Positions 53,919 through 63,966 of a stretch of 64,000 nucleotides of DNA are shown here, one piece after another. The stretch is taken from NCBI RefSeq assembly GCF_900089075.1, contig NZ_LT593746.1, forward strand, positions 1,137,207 to 1,201,206, read 5' to 3'. Under the pieces are notes generated by a model. That model was not told the DNA's origin and did no database searches. It worked only from the letters and a program-made list of their open reading frames with translations. This DNA comes from Vaginella massiliensis (lineage in GTDB: Bacteria; Bacteroidota; Bacteroidia; Flavobacteriales; Weeksellaceae). Position 1 is the first letter of the stretch; each line of letters opens with the position of its first letter. The position numbers were made by a program, and so were the translations under genes.

Positions 53919-54515
53919 TTAAAAAGTTAGTTCCAATTGGGTATCGAAGAGTTTGAAACTTTTCCGATGAAAAGGACTGATGCCGTATTTCTTAATAGCC
54001 TCTCGATGCTCTTTGGTCGGATATCCCTTGTTTTTGTCCCAATGATACATCGGGTATTTTAAATGAATCTTTTTCATGTATTCATCTCTATAAGTTTTCG
54101 CCAAAATTGAAGCCGCTGCAATCGCAATGTATTGGGCATCGCCTTTCACAATGCATTGGTGCGGAACATCTTGATAGGGAATAAAACGGTTGCCGTCTAC
54201 AATAATAAAATCTGGCTTCACGCTCAGTTTTTCTATGGCTCTATGCATGGCAACAAAGCTGGCGTTCAAAATATTCAGCTCGTCGATTTCGTGGTGATCT
54301 ACAAACCCGATGGCCGACGAAAGCGTTTTTGTACCGATAAGCTCACGCAGGAAATTGCGTTTTTTTTCTGTGAGCATTTTAGAATCGTTGATAGCCGAAT
54401 CGAAAAAATCGTTCGGAAAAATTACCGCTGCTGCCACTACCGGTCCAGCAAGGCAACCTCTTCCGGCTTCGTCGCAACCGCATTCGTATTGATGATGGGT
54501 GAGCTTTTTTATCAT
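53919..54515 (-). CDS. rnhB: Ribonuclease HII
   Basis: The 198-residue enzyme cuts the RNA strand of RNA-DNA hybrids and single ribonucleotides in DNA. It has YECGCDEAGRGCLAGPVVAA with the first Asp and Glu, IIVDGNRF with the third acidic residue, and the VKGDAQYIAIAAASILAKTY block with the fourth. Length is standard. It is a single gene convergent with gcvT. Confidence 0.95.
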   Translation of the reverse strand: MIKKLTHHQYECGCDEAGRGCLAGPVVAAAVIFPNDFFDSAINDSKMLTEKKRNFLRELIGTKTLSSAIGFVDHHEIDELNILNASFVAMHRAIEKLSVKPDFIIVDGNRFIPYQDVPHQCIVKGDAQYIAIAAASILAKTYRDEYMKKIHLKYPMYHWDKNKGYPTKEHREAIKKYGISPFHRKSFKLFDTQLELTF

Positions 54516-54897
54516 GACAAAAAAATTTTTTCCTATCCTAAAAAAAAATCGAGGCGCAATTTAATCTTTTTAGAATTTTTATTTTAAAAAACTTCCTGAT
54601 TCGTTTCGTCGAACAAGTTACACAAAAAGATCAAGGCATGTTTTTTTATCATTTGTTCGCTTCAGCGATTCAATCAAAAAAAAAAATAGAAAATTTTTAA
54701 CGCTTTTATAAAGTTTAATTAGCTTTTAAAACTTTTATTTCACTCGATTTTTAAGTAAATTAGTAGTGATAAAAGTAATTCGGTTTAAAACATTTTTGGA
54801 ATAGATTTCTGACAAGAATAATATCGATTTGATAAAATTAAGTTTTTGAGTTCTCAATCGAACTGTACAAGTTGGTCATTTTAAAATTTTGAAACAT
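54516..54897. other. AT-rich intergenic region before the dehydrogenase
   Basis: These 382 bases hold A and T runs and no open frame with coding character. They must include the promoters of rnhB (minus) and the dehydrogenase (plus). No exact TTG-TAnnTTTG pair was found; the nearest match is AAGTTTTTG about 50 bases before the dehydrogenase start. Confidence 0.6.
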
Positions 54898-55677
54898 ATG
54901 GAAAAATTAAAAGGAAAAGTAGTTTTCATCACAGGAGCAGGCGGAGGAATCGGAAAAGCCATTGCCGAAGCCTTTGTGAAAGAAGGAAGTAAAGTAGCCA
55001 TTGCCGATATCAAAAAAGAATTGGTAGACGAAACGGTGAAGTCTCTAGAAGAGCAAGGAGCCGATGTTATGGGGCTTGCTTTGGATGTGACCGATTACGA
55101 TTCTGTGAAAACTGCACTCAATGATATTGTGAACAAATGGGGAACGTTGGACATTGCGGTAAACAATGCCGGCGTTGTAGGAATCGGCGGAATAGATGAA
55201 ATTTCGCCAGAAGAGTGGGATAGGGTAATGGATATCAATGCCAAAGGTGTTTTCTTGTGTACCAAGGCAGAGTTGGAGATAATGAGACCCAAAAAATCGG
55301 GAGCTATCATCAACACGTCGTCGATTGCTGGAAAAATGGGGATGGCGCATATTTCGCACTACGTAGCATCTAAATTTGCGGTAATCGGATTCTCTAATAG
55401 TATTGCAAAAGAAGTTGCTTTGGAAGGAATCACCGTTAATTGTATCTGCCCAGGAATTGTCGGAACGGGCATGTGGCGAGGCGAAGGCGGAATTGCAGAT
55501 CGTTGGAAGCTACCAGGCGAAACCGAAGAAGAATCTTGGGAAAGAAACAAGAAAACAATCATTCCGCAAGGTGTGGATCAATCAGAAGAAGACATTGCAG
55601 AAGGCGTGTTGTTTATTGCAAAATCGCCTAAGGTTACGGGGCAGGCAATTGCGGTAGACGGCGGGATTACCATGTAA
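54898..55677 (+). CDS. Short-chain dehydrogenase/reductase (butanediol/acetoin-type)
   Basis: The 259-residue NAD(P)-dependent oxidoreductase has the cofactor loop TGAGGGIGKAIAEAF, the Asp of VAIADI that suggests NAD preference, NNAGVVGIGG, the catalytic Ser in NTSSIAGKMG, YVASK with Tyr and Lys, and the end GQAIAVDGGITM. The nearest known types are meso-2,3-butanediol or acetoin dehydrogenases and sorbitol dehydrogenases of the SDR family; the substrate is not proven. I chose the second ATG-type start at 54898 over a TTG three codons earlier. Confidence 0.88.
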   Translation: MEKLKGKVVFITGAGGGIGKAIAEAFVKEGSKVAIADIKKELVDETVKSLEEQGADVMGLALDVTDYDSVKTALNDIVNKWGTLDIAVNNAGVVGIGGIDEISPEEWDRVMDINAKGVFLCTKAELEIMRPKKSGAIINTSSIAGKMGMAHISHYVASKFAVIGFSNSIAKEVALEGITVNCICPGIVGTGMWRGEGGIADRWKLPGETEEESWERNKKTIIPQGVDQSEEDIAEGVLFIAKSPKVTGQAIAVDGGITM

Positions 55678-55958
55678 ATTGCATTTCATAATTTCTAGAT
55701 TTTGATATTGTTCGTCCTTTGTGTAATGGTTTTAATAAGCCATACGCAAAGGATTTTTTTGAAAAAAGCCTTCTAAAAAAATCTTCAAACAAGCCTGAAA
55801 TTCTACTGCAAATACGGTTAAAATACCGCTGATTTCTCTCTGTTTCTTTACTCATCTACGACTTAATTTATAACTTTAACAAAATTTTTTTTAAAAAAAG
55901 TTAATTAATATTAAAAAAGTTTGTTAACTTAGAATTAAGTTTTTAAAAATATTAGCAA

Positions 55959-58900
55959 ATGAGGAGAAATTTAAAAAACTTGTTCTTGATTGGATCGCTA
56001 CTTTTAGGGTCGACAATTTTTGCGCAAGTAAAGACTGTTACGGGTACGGTAACAGATGCTGATGGATTTCCAGTAGCCGATGCGGTTGTAAAAACTGCAA
56101 GTGGCGCAGAAGTTTATACAGATGAGAACGGAAGATTTAGTATTGAAGCTAACGAAGGTGAAAGCGTAACAGTAGAATCGTTCGGCTTGCAAACACAAAC
56201 GTTTGTAGTAGGTTCGAATGCTTCATACAACGTTTCTTTGCGATCAGGTTTTGGTGAAGAAATCGAGCTCGAAGGTGCGGTGGTAACTGCATTGGGAATC
56301 ACCCGCGAAAAGAAATCTTTGGGGTATGCTACACAAGAAGTTAGTGGTGATGTGTTGACGGCATCGAGACAAAACAACGCCTTGAATGCCTTGTCGGGGA
56401 ATGTTGCAGGTTTACAAATCTCCAACAACTCTGGTAACCTAGGAGGGTCTACAAGAATTATACTTCGTGGTATTCGCTCTGCGACAGGGGAGAATAGACC
56501 GTTGATTGTAGTGAACGGTGTTCCGATGTCGAATTCGAACAACAATAGTACGGGTACAGCTCGTGGTTCGGGAGGACGCGATTACGGTGACGGTGCATTT
56601 GATATCAATCCAGACGATATCGAATCGATCAACGTGTTGAAAGGTGCTGCTGCATCTGCGTTATATGGTTCGCGCGGTATGAATGGAGTGATCATGATTA
56701 CCACCAAAAGATCTAAAAGAAACCGTGATAACTTAACCGTGAATACAGGAGTAACTTTCGAACGAGTGGCGACAAGCCCAAAACTACAACGCATGTACGG
56801 GGGTGGATCTTCTAACACCTTTCAAACGGTGAACATTGGGGGCGTAGATTACCAAATTGTGAACTACTCGATGGACGAGTCTTGGGGGCCAAAATTCGAA
56901 GGGCAACAAGTGTTGCATTGGGATGCATTTGACCCTGAGTTTCCAAAAGATTACCTGAAAACAAGACCGTGGATTGCGCCAGAAGCCGATGTAGAGGATT
57001 TCTATAACACCGGATTTGCATTCAACAACTCGTTGAGCTATTCATCGGCAAACGAATTCCTTGGTGCAAGATTCTCTATTGGGAATGTTCATCAAACAGG
57101 GGTAATTCCGAATAGTAAATTAGACAAATCAAATTTAAGTTTGGGTATCGATGCTACTTTCGCTCAAAAATTTAAAGTAGAATCGGATATCAATTATGTG
57201 CGTACAAAAGGTTTCAACCGACCTGAATTTGGATACGGAGACAACTCGGTGATTCAAAAATTCTACCAATGGGGTCAACGAAACCTCGATATGAACCGTC
57301 TGAAAAATTATCAGTTACCAGATGGTACTCAACGTTCATGGAACCGGGTGTCTTGGAGCAATGGAACTCCGCTTTATTCTGATAATCCATACTGGACAAT
57401 TAATAAAAACACCTCAGACGATTTACGAGATAGATTCTTTGGTAACTTCAAATTACGATACGATATTTTACCAGGCTTGTATGCCCAAGCCGCAATCTAT
57501 GGTGACCATTATGATCTGAGCATCGAAGAGCGTGTTGCGATTGGTTCGCAAGCAACTTCTAGCTACCAACTTACCGAACGAAAATTCACAGAAATGAACT
57601 ACGAAGGTAGATTGCATTACGATAAGAAATGGGATAGCTTTAGTGTAAGTGCTTTTGCAGGTATGAACCGTCGTGATGTAAAACAAGACAGAATGTTCGG
57701 GATGACAGCCGGAGGATTGGTGGTAGACGGATTGTATAACCTATCGAATTCGACCGAAACACCAGTTATAGAAAATTATAAATCTCATAAACGTGTAAAT
57801 TCGGTATTCGGAGGGGCGTCTTTTGGATTTTATGATCTATTCTTTGTAGATGTAACGGCAAGAAACGACTGGTCGTCGACGCTACCAGCTGATAATAATT
57901 CTTATTTCTACCCTTCTGTTACCGGATCATTCGTTTTCTCTCAAGCATTGAAAGCAGATTGGTTGAATTTTGGTAAAATACGCGGAGGATGGGGACGTGT
58001 AGGTAGTGATACCGATCCTTATCAATTGATCGATACTTATACCAACTCACTTTCATTCAATGGTGCAAATGCAGGCTTAACCTTTAATGGTGTGCCACAC
58101 TATTTGTTGAACATTAATAAAAACAATCCGAATCTGAAACCAGAAATGGTAGATTCTTGGGAGGTTGGTATTGAAATGAGTATGTTCAAAAACCGATTTG
58201 GATTTGATGTGACTTATTACGATCAAAAAACTAAAGACATCATCTTGTTGAACTCAGTTTCGCCATCGACAGGGGTAAATGCTAAATGGTACAATGCCGG
58301 TGTGTTGAGAAACAAAGGTATTGAAGCCGTTGTCCGAGTGACTCCAGTGCAAACAGCAGATTTCTCGTGGGATGTGGTATGGAATTTTGCTACCAATGAC
58401 AACCGTGTAGAATCTTTGTATGAAGGATTGGACTTGATCACAATTGGTACAGCACCATTCAAAGTTGGTGTGTATGCGGTGAAAGGTGAAAAATACGGTC
58501 AGATTCGTGGTACAGACTATATATACGATGACCAAGGAAACAAAGTGGTAGGAGCAAACGGAAGATACGTAGCATCTGATGTTAAAAACTTAGGCTCGGT
58601 ATTGCCAGATTACAACATGGGATTCCGTAATACCTTTAACTATAAATCATTCTCACTTGGTGCGTTGATCGATGTTCAAAAAGGAGGAAAATTCTTCTCA
58701 ACAACTCACATGTGGGGGATGTACTCGGGTATGCTAGAAGAAACTGCAGCAAACGGTATACGTGAAAACGGAATCGTTTTAGATGGGGTAACCGGTAGCG
58801 TAACGCGTAATGCAGACGGAACCTACACCGTAACCAATACCGCACCAAACACCCGAAACATCTCGGCAGTATCTTGGGCATCTGGCTTCTATTCTGGACC

Positions 58901-59162
58901 AGATACACAGAACATATTCGATGCATCTTATGTCAAGTTGAGAGAAGTAACGCTTTCTTATACCTTCCCAGATCGATTGAGAGGTCCTTTTTCTGATGTT
59001 ACCGTTTCGATATTCGGAAGAAATTTAGCGACCTGGGGATTAGACAGAGACGGATTTGACCCTGAGATTGCAACAGCAGGCTCTGGAAACATCCAAGGAA
59101 TTGAAGGTGGATCTGTTCCATTAACAAGAACAATCGGTATGAATTTGAAACTTTCATTTTAA
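55959..59162 (+). CDS. SusC/RagA family TonB-linked outer-membrane protein (first pair)
   Basis: The 1067-residue protein has a signal peptide (about 1-22, ending IFAQ) and a CarboxypepD-regulatory-like beta domain (about 24-100, VTGTVTDADGFPVADAVV). A TonB plug follows (about 115-240, with LNALSGNVAGLQISNNSG and NVLKGAAASALYGSRGMNGV), then a 22-strand barrel ending in TRTIGMNLKLSF with the terminal Phe. SusC proteins import glycans or peptides with the SusD lid, which is encoded 11 bases later. The substrate is not evident: no glycoside hydrolase or sulfatase is nearby. The first codons match those of the second SusC (MRRNLK). Confidence 0.95.
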   Translation: MRRNLKNLFLIGSLLLGSTIFAQVKTVTGTVTDADGFPVADAVVKTASGAEVYTDENGRFSIEANEGESVTVESFGLQTQTFVVGSNASYNVSLRSGFGEEIELEGAVVTALGITREKKSLGYATQEVSGDVLTASRQNNALNALSGNVAGLQISNNSGNLGGSTRIILRGIRSATGENRPLIVVNGVPMSNSNNNSTGTARGSGGRDYGDGAFDINPDDIESINVLKGAAASALYGSRGMNGVIMITTKRSKRNRDNLTVNTGVTFERVATSPKLQRMYGGGSSNTFQTVNIGGVDYQIVNYSMDESWGPKFEGQQVLHWDAFDPEFPKDYLKTRPWIAPEADVEDFYNTGFAFNNSLSYSSANEFLGARFSIGNVHQTGVIPNSKLDKSNLSLGIDATFAQKFKVESDINYVRTKGFNRPEFGYGDNSVIQKFYQWGQRNLDMNRLKNYQLPDGTQRSWNRVSWSNGTPLYSDNPYWTINKNTSDDLRDRFFGNFKLRYDILPGLYAQAAIYGDHYDLSIEERVAIGSQATSSYQLTERKFTEMNYEGRLHYDKKWDSFSVSAFAGMNRRDVKQDRMFGMTAGGLVVDGLYNLSNSTETPVIENYKSHKRVNSVFGGASFGFYDLFFVDVTARNDWSSTLPADNNSYFYPSVTGSFVFSQALKADWLNFGKIRGGWGRVGSDTDPYQLIDTYTNSLSFNGANAGLTFNGVPHYLLNINKNNPNLKPEMVDSWEVGIEMSMFKNRFGFDVTYYDQKTKDIILLNSVSPSTGVNAKWYNAGVLRNKGIEAVVRVTPVQTADFSWDVVWNFATNDNRVESLYEGLDLITIGTAPFKVGVYAVKGEKYGQIRGTDYIYDDQGNKVVGANGRYVASDVKNLGSVLPDYNMGFRNTFNYKSFSLGALIDVQKGGKFFSTTHMWGMYSGMLEETAANGIRENGIVLDGVTGSVTRNADGTYTVTNTAPNTRNISAVSWASGFYSGPDTQNIFDASYVKLREVTLSYTFPDRLRGPFSDVTVSIFGRNLATWGLDRDGFDPEIATAGSGNIQGIEGGSVPLTRTIGMNLKLSF

Positions 59163-59173
59163 ACTAAGTAAAC

Positions 59174-60784
59174 ATGAGAAAAAAAATAAATAAAATAGCA
59201 GTGTTTGGTTTGCTTCTCTTAGCGTCATCTCCTATGATTACTTCATGTACAAGTGACTTTGAAGAAATAAACACCAATCCAAACAGTCCAGAGGTAGTGC
59301 CGACCTATACCATATTCAATGGTGCAACTCGTCATTTGATGTACAACACCCGCGATGGTTGGTGGTCTGGAAGAATGACCCTGCCATGGATGCAGTATTC
59401 GACACAATACAACTACCTCGAGGAAGATAAATACCAATATCGCGATTCTCAAACCAGCAATGGTTGGTTGAATATCTACAGAGATTTGATGAACTTCAAA
59501 GACATCATCCTCAAAGCAGAAGACTCTTCGTTTAATATGGAATTGTACGGTGATATAGATAACCAGATTGCGGCGAGTAGAATCATGATGACTTATGCAT
59601 TCGATCAATTGGTTACGCATTTTGGCGATGTACCTTATTGGTCTTATAGCGGAAGAACCAATCCTAACTTCCAAGCATTAGATGTAGACAATTACCCAAG
59701 ACCAGTTTATGCAACACAACAAGAAATTTACGAAAACATGTTGCTAGAGCTTCAGGAGGCTGCAGAACAATTGAATCTTAATGCGTCTGTTTTCTCTTCG
59801 GGTGACAACATCTATGGTGGCGATGCAGCCAAATGGTACAAATTTGCCAATTCATTACGCTTGCGTATTGCCAATCGTGTAAAAGCTAAAATTCCATCTG
59901 CCAATACCCATATAACAGACGCCATTGCGAAAGGGGTTTTTAGCTCAAATGATGATAACGCAACCTTGGCTTTCGGTTCAGGATCGTCTCAAGGATCACC
60001 ATTCTGGGGAACTTTCTACGTGAGTTCACGTATCGACTTTATGGTCAACAATCAATTCATCAAGTTGTTGAAAGGAGAATCTGCTAAAAACTTTGGATTG
60101 GATCCACGCTTATTCAAGTATGCTGCACCAAAACAAGCATCAACATTAATGAATGTGCAAAATCCTGGATTGTTTCAATCTTATACAGAATCTGATAATC
60201 CGGCAGATTACGAAGGAATGCCTTATGCGCTTACCGATGATTTGTTAGAAGATAATCAAGATTTAGAAAACACATCGTTTGCCTCTAAAATTGTCATTAA
60301 AGATACTTATGCAGAGGTGTTGATGGAGTATGCAGAGGTAGAATTCATCTTATCGGAAATTAACGGATGGAGCCAAGCAAACTACATCAATGGGGTGCAA
60401 GCTTCTATGGATAAATGGGGAGTACCAGCGGCACAAGCAGCAGCTTATATCGCAGCTTTGCCAGCAGCAAATATGGAGAATGTGCTTACGCAAAAATACA
60501 TTGCGTTTTACATGCAGGCAGATCAGGCTTGGGCAGAGTATCGCAGAACAGGATATCCAAATGGTAATGTCTTGTTGTTACCAGGAGCCTCAACCGTAGA
60601 TCGTAATGGCAATACCTATGTATTTACACCAAACCAATCTGGAAGTGTAGTTGCAACCGATCTACCAGATCGAGTTCGTTATCCGATAACAGAAGCCTCT
60701 ATCAACCAAGCGGCATATAGAGATGCGATTAGTAAATTATCGAATGGAGATGAAATTGATTCTAAATTGTTATTTTCACGATAA
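59174..60784 (+). CDS. SusD/RagB-like nutrient-binding lipoprotein (first pair)
   Basis: The 536-residue lipoprotein has a signal ending in ITSC (Cys at about 25), then DFEEINTNPNSPEVV, the usual SusD-like start. TPR-like helices follow (AASRIMMTYAFDQLVTHFGD, YENMLLELQEAAEQLNL, KWYKFANSLRLRIANRVK), and a C-terminal ligand region has AYIAALPAANMENVLTQKYI and AWAEYRRTGYP. This matches the SusD/RagB family type seen with peptide- or glycan-importing SusC proteins. It acts as the lid of the SusC at 55959. Confidence 0.94.
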   Translation: MRKKINKIAVFGLLLLASSPMITSCTSDFEEINTNPNSPEVVPTYTIFNGATRHLMYNTRDGWWSGRMTLPWMQYSTQYNYLEEDKYQYRDSQTSNGWLNIYRDLMNFKDIILKAEDSSFNMELYGDIDNQIAASRIMMTYAFDQLVTHFGDVPYWSYSGRTNPNFQALDVDNYPRPVYATQQEIYENMLLELQEAAEQLNLNASVFSSGDNIYGGDAAKWYKFANSLRLRIANRVKAKIPSANTHITDAIAKGVFSSNDDNATLAFGSGSSQGSPFWGTFYVSSRIDFMVNNQFIKLLKGESAKNFGLDPRLFKYAAPKQASTLMNVQNPGLFQSYTESDNPADYEGMPYALTDDLLEDNQDLENTSFASKIVIKDTYAEVLMEYAEVEFILSEINGWSQANYINGVQASMDKWGVPAAQAAAYIAALPAANMENVLTQKYIAFYMQADQAWAEYRRTGYPNGNVLLLPGASTVDRNGNTYVFTPNQSGSVVATDLPDRVRYPITEASINQAAYRDAISKLSNGDEIDSKLLFSR

Positions 60785-60814
60785 TTTCTAAAGTTAATCG
60801 TTTAATTTATATAG

Positions 60815-60852
60815 AATACGTGTTGAACGCAGTTTTAACACGTATTTTTTTT
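60815..60852 (+). terminator. Terminator of the first susCD pair
   Basis: AATACGTGTT and AACACGTATT pair around a loop and are followed by a T run. The last T residues touch the -33 box of the next promoter. Confidence 0.75.
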
Positions 60853-60879
60853 GTCAATGTTAAAAATAAGTTATATTTG
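60851..60879 (+). promoter_or_regulatory. Promoter of the second susC (-33/-7)
   Basis: TTG at 60851-60853 and TATATTTG at 60872-60879 are 18 bases apart, an exact consensus fit, 26 bases before the start. Confidence 0.7.
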
Positions 60880-60905
60880 GCGAAAACTTTTTAAAATAAA
60901 CTTAA

Positions 60906-63900
60906 ATGAGGAGAAATTTAAAAAGCCTTTATTTTGTGGGAGCATTCCTCTTAGGGTCTGCTTTGTTTGCGCAAGTAAGAGGTACAGTAAATGACGGGAA
61001 TGGTTTCCCTGAATCTGATGTAGAAGTTTCGGTGAAAGGTACAGACAAAGTAGTCTATACCGATATGGATGGTAACTTCGATATTGATGCACAAGTAGGA
61101 GATACCTTAATTGTAAACGGAAAAGAAGTAAAAGTTACTTCTTCTAATTTGGGAGTGATAAGCTCAAGCATAGACCTAGAAGAAGTGCTGGTTTCTGTTG
61201 CATATGGTAAACAGAGAAAAGAAGCAATAGTTGGATCTGTAGCAGTAGTAGATGAAAAAGTGTTGGAAAAACAATCTGCAACTAATGCTTTGACCGCTTT
61301 ACAAGGGTCAGTTCCAGGGGCTAATGTGATTGTTTCTGGTGGACAACCAGGTACAAAACCAACTATACGAATTAGAGGTATTGGTTCAATCAACGCCTCT
61401 TCAGAACCACTAATCGTTGTAGACGGAGTTCCTTTTAATGGAGATATTTCAATGATCAGCCAAGATATGATTCAATCTATCAACGTGTTGAAAGATGCTG
61501 GATCAACTGCGCTGTATGGTGCTCGTGGAGCAAATGGTGTGATCTTGATTGAAACTAAAAAAGGTAAATCTTCTGGTAAGCCACAAGTAAGTTTTAATAC
61601 ACAATTTGGTCTTGCAAACCAAGCAGTGAAAATGCATAACACTGTAGGAGCAGAAGACTTCATGAAATATACTTGGGAAGCAATCAAAAATACTTCAGAT
61701 GCAGCAACAGCTTCTAGTTCATTAATTTCTCGCCTTGGATACAACCCTTATGGTTCTGTAGAACAGCCAATCGATCAAGATGGTAACGTAGTACCAGGAG
61801 CTTCTCTATTGTGGGATACTAACTGGAGAGACTTCATCGTAAATGATATTGCTACTAGACAAGAGTATGGTATCAATGTTGACGGTGGTAATGAAAATGC
61901 AATCTATAACTTTGGTGCTACCTATTTGAACCAAGAAGGATCTATTCAAACTTCAAAATTTGAGAGAACTACAGTTAAAGGTAACGTAACAAGTTTTGCT
62001 ACAGATTGGTTAGAATTAGGAGTAAGCACATTGGTTGGTGTGAGTAGATCAAACAATCCTACACAGGATGCAAACTCTTACCAATCTCCAATCCAGTGGA
62101 TTTATTCTGTCGCTAACATCTATCCATTATATAAAAGAAATGAATTGGGAGAATTATTAACCGATTCTAACGGAAATTATATTTATGACTACGGACAAGA
62201 CGGAGCATATTTAGTTAATGGTACAAGACCTTTGTTGAGTAACGAAAGTGCACCAGGTGCATTATACCAAGGTTATGTAATCAGAAATACACGTACCAAC
62301 ATGAATGTTAACGGTTACGCAAAAATTAACTTTACAGATTACTTATCATTAAAATCGTCATTGTCTTACCAACATTATATGTATGACCTTAGTGAATGGT
62401 CTAGCAATAGATATGGTAACGCAGCAGGAGTAGGTGGAAGAATCGGTAAACAAAGAAACACTTCTACAACAAGAAGTATGATCAATAGCTTGAACTTTGA
62501 TAAGCGTTTTGGTGATCATGGATTGAGAGTAGATGGGATTATGGAAACCTACGAGTACAAGTACGAGTATGTAAATGCTAGAGGTACAGGTTTCTTAGAT
62601 GGAATCCATGTTTTAGATGGAACAACTACACCTGAGTTAATCGGTGGTTATATTTCTAGCGAAAGAAACGTAGGTTACATGGCGCGTGTAGGTTACGACT
62701 ATATGAGAAAATACTACTTAGAAGCATCTTATAGAAAAGAGGCATCTTCTCGCTTTCATAGAGATGTGAGATGGGGTGATTTCTTTGGAGTTGGAGCATC
62801 TTGGGTTATTAGTAATGAGAATTTCTTGAAAGATTCTGATGCCGTTAATAACTTAAAATTAAGAGCTAGTTACGGTGAAGTTGGTAACAATGTTACATCA
62901 TCTTACTTCCCTTACAACCAAAGCTACTATGCTGGATGGTCACAACTTGATCAACCTGGTGTAAATATCGGGAACTTACCAGATGTAGGAATTACATGGG
63001 AGAAAACAGCTTCTACAAACGTTGGATTAGATTTTGGTTTCTTGAAAAATAGAATTTCAGGATCGGTAGACTTCTTCAACAAAGAATCAATCGATTTGAT
63101 TATGGGTGTTAATGTTCCTTGGAGTGGAACTGGGCAAGCATCTATATTGTCGAATATTGGATCTGTACGTAACTACGGTTTAGAGTTCAATTTGAACACT
63201 ATCAACGTTAATACCGAAAACTTTGAATGGACAACCAATATCAACTTAGGTTTTGTGAAAAACGAAATTACAAAATTGAACGGTGTCGAATCAATGATCA
63301 ACGGTACAAAACTATGGGAAGTAGGAAACTCACTCTATGACTGGTATATCCAAGAATGGGCGGGTGTAGACCCAGAAGACGGTATGCCAATGTGGTATAA
63401 AGATGATGCTAATGGAAATAAAGTTACAACCAAAAAGTATGCAGAAGCTAAACGCTATTTGCAAGATAAATCATCGTTACCAGATTTCGAAGGAGGTTTC
63501 TCGAACTACTTCAGATACCGAAACGTTGACATGAATATACTTTTCAACTTCAGTGTAGGATCATATATCTACGATAGTAGCTATGCTGGATTGATGAACG
63601 GTGGTAATAATGCAGGATACCAATGGTCAACAGATATCAAAGATAGATGGCAAAAACCTGGAGATGTAACAGATGTTCCAAAATTATCTACTGTAAACAA
63701 TAATGTGAATTCACAATCGACAAGATTCTTATTCAAAAATGATTATCTAAGATTGAAAGCATTGAACGTAGGATACAATTTACCAGCATCTGCAATCGAT
63801 CAGATTGGAATTAAAGGATTGAGAGTTTATTTCCAAGGAGATAACTTGTTAACTTTCCAATCACACGAAGGTATTGACCCTGAACAAAGTTTAGCAGGTA

Positions 63901-63962
63901 CCACAAATAGTAGATCTTATCAACAAAGAATCTTTTCTTTAGGATTAAATGTAAAACTATAA
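60906..63962 (+). CDS. SusC/RagA family TonB-linked outer-membrane protein (second pair)
   Basis: The 1018-residue protein has the same design: signal peptide (1-22, ALFAQ), a short regulatory beta domain (VRGTVNDGNGFPESDVEVSV), plug (TNALTALQGSVPGANVIVSG; NVLKDAGSTALYGARGANGV) and a barrel ending in FSLGLNVKL. The first six residues equal those of the SusC at 55959. The rest is clearly diverged, so the two take different substrates or variants. A separate promoter and terminator show an independent unit. The next gene begins four bases after its stop. Confidence 0.95.
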   Translation: MRRNLKSLYFVGAFLLGSALFAQVRGTVNDGNGFPESDVEVSVKGTDKVVYTDMDGNFDIDAQVGDTLIVNGKEVKVTSSNLGVISSSIDLEEVLVSVAYGKQRKEAIVGSVAVVDEKVLEKQSATNALTALQGSVPGANVIVSGGQPGTKPTIRIRGIGSINASSEPLIVVDGVPFNGDISMISQDMIQSINVLKDAGSTALYGARGANGVILIETKKGKSSGKPQVSFNTQFGLANQAVKMHNTVGAEDFMKYTWEAIKNTSDAATASSSLISRLGYNPYGSVEQPIDQDGNVVPGASLLWDTNWRDFIVNDIATRQEYGINVDGGNENAIYNFGATYLNQEGSIQTSKFERTTVKGNVTSFATDWLELGVSTLVGVSRSNNPTQDANSYQSPIQWIYSVANIYPLYKRNELGELLTDSNGNYIYDYGQDGAYLVNGTRPLLSNESAPGALYQGYVIRNTRTNMNVNGYAKINFTDYLSLKSSLSYQHYMYDLSEWSSNRYGNAAGVGGRIGKQRNTSTTRSMINSLNFDKRFGDHGLRVDGIMETYEYKYEYVNARGTGFLDGIHVLDGTTTPELIGGYISSERNVGYMARVGYDYMRKYYLEASYRKEASSRFHRDVRWGDFFGVGASWVISNENFLKDSDAVNNLKLRASYGEVGNNVTSSYFPYNQSYYAGWSQLDQPGVNIGNLPDVGITWEKTASTNVGLDFGFLKNRISGSVDFFNKESIDLIMGVNVPWSGTGQASILSNIGSVRNYGLEFNLNTINVNTENFEWTTNINLGFVKNEITKLNGVESMINGTKLWEVGNSLYDWYIQEWAGVDPEDGMPMWYKDDANGNKVTTKKYAEAKRYLQDKSSLPDFEGGFSNYFRYRNVDMNILFNFSVGSYIYDSSYAGLMNGGNNAGYQWSTDIKDRWQKPGDVTDVPKLSTVNNNVNSQSTRFLFKNDYLRLKALNVGYNLPASAIDQIGIKGLRVYFQGDNLLTFQSHEGIDPEQSLAGTTNSRSYQQRIFSLGLNVKL

Positions 63963-63966
63963 TAAA

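Noticed and set aside
55667..55855. Minus-strand 62-codon frame between the dehydrogenase and the first susC
   Set aside because: Composition is not protein-like beyond the first residues, there is no ribosome-binding context or promoter, and it overlaps the dehydrogenase stop.
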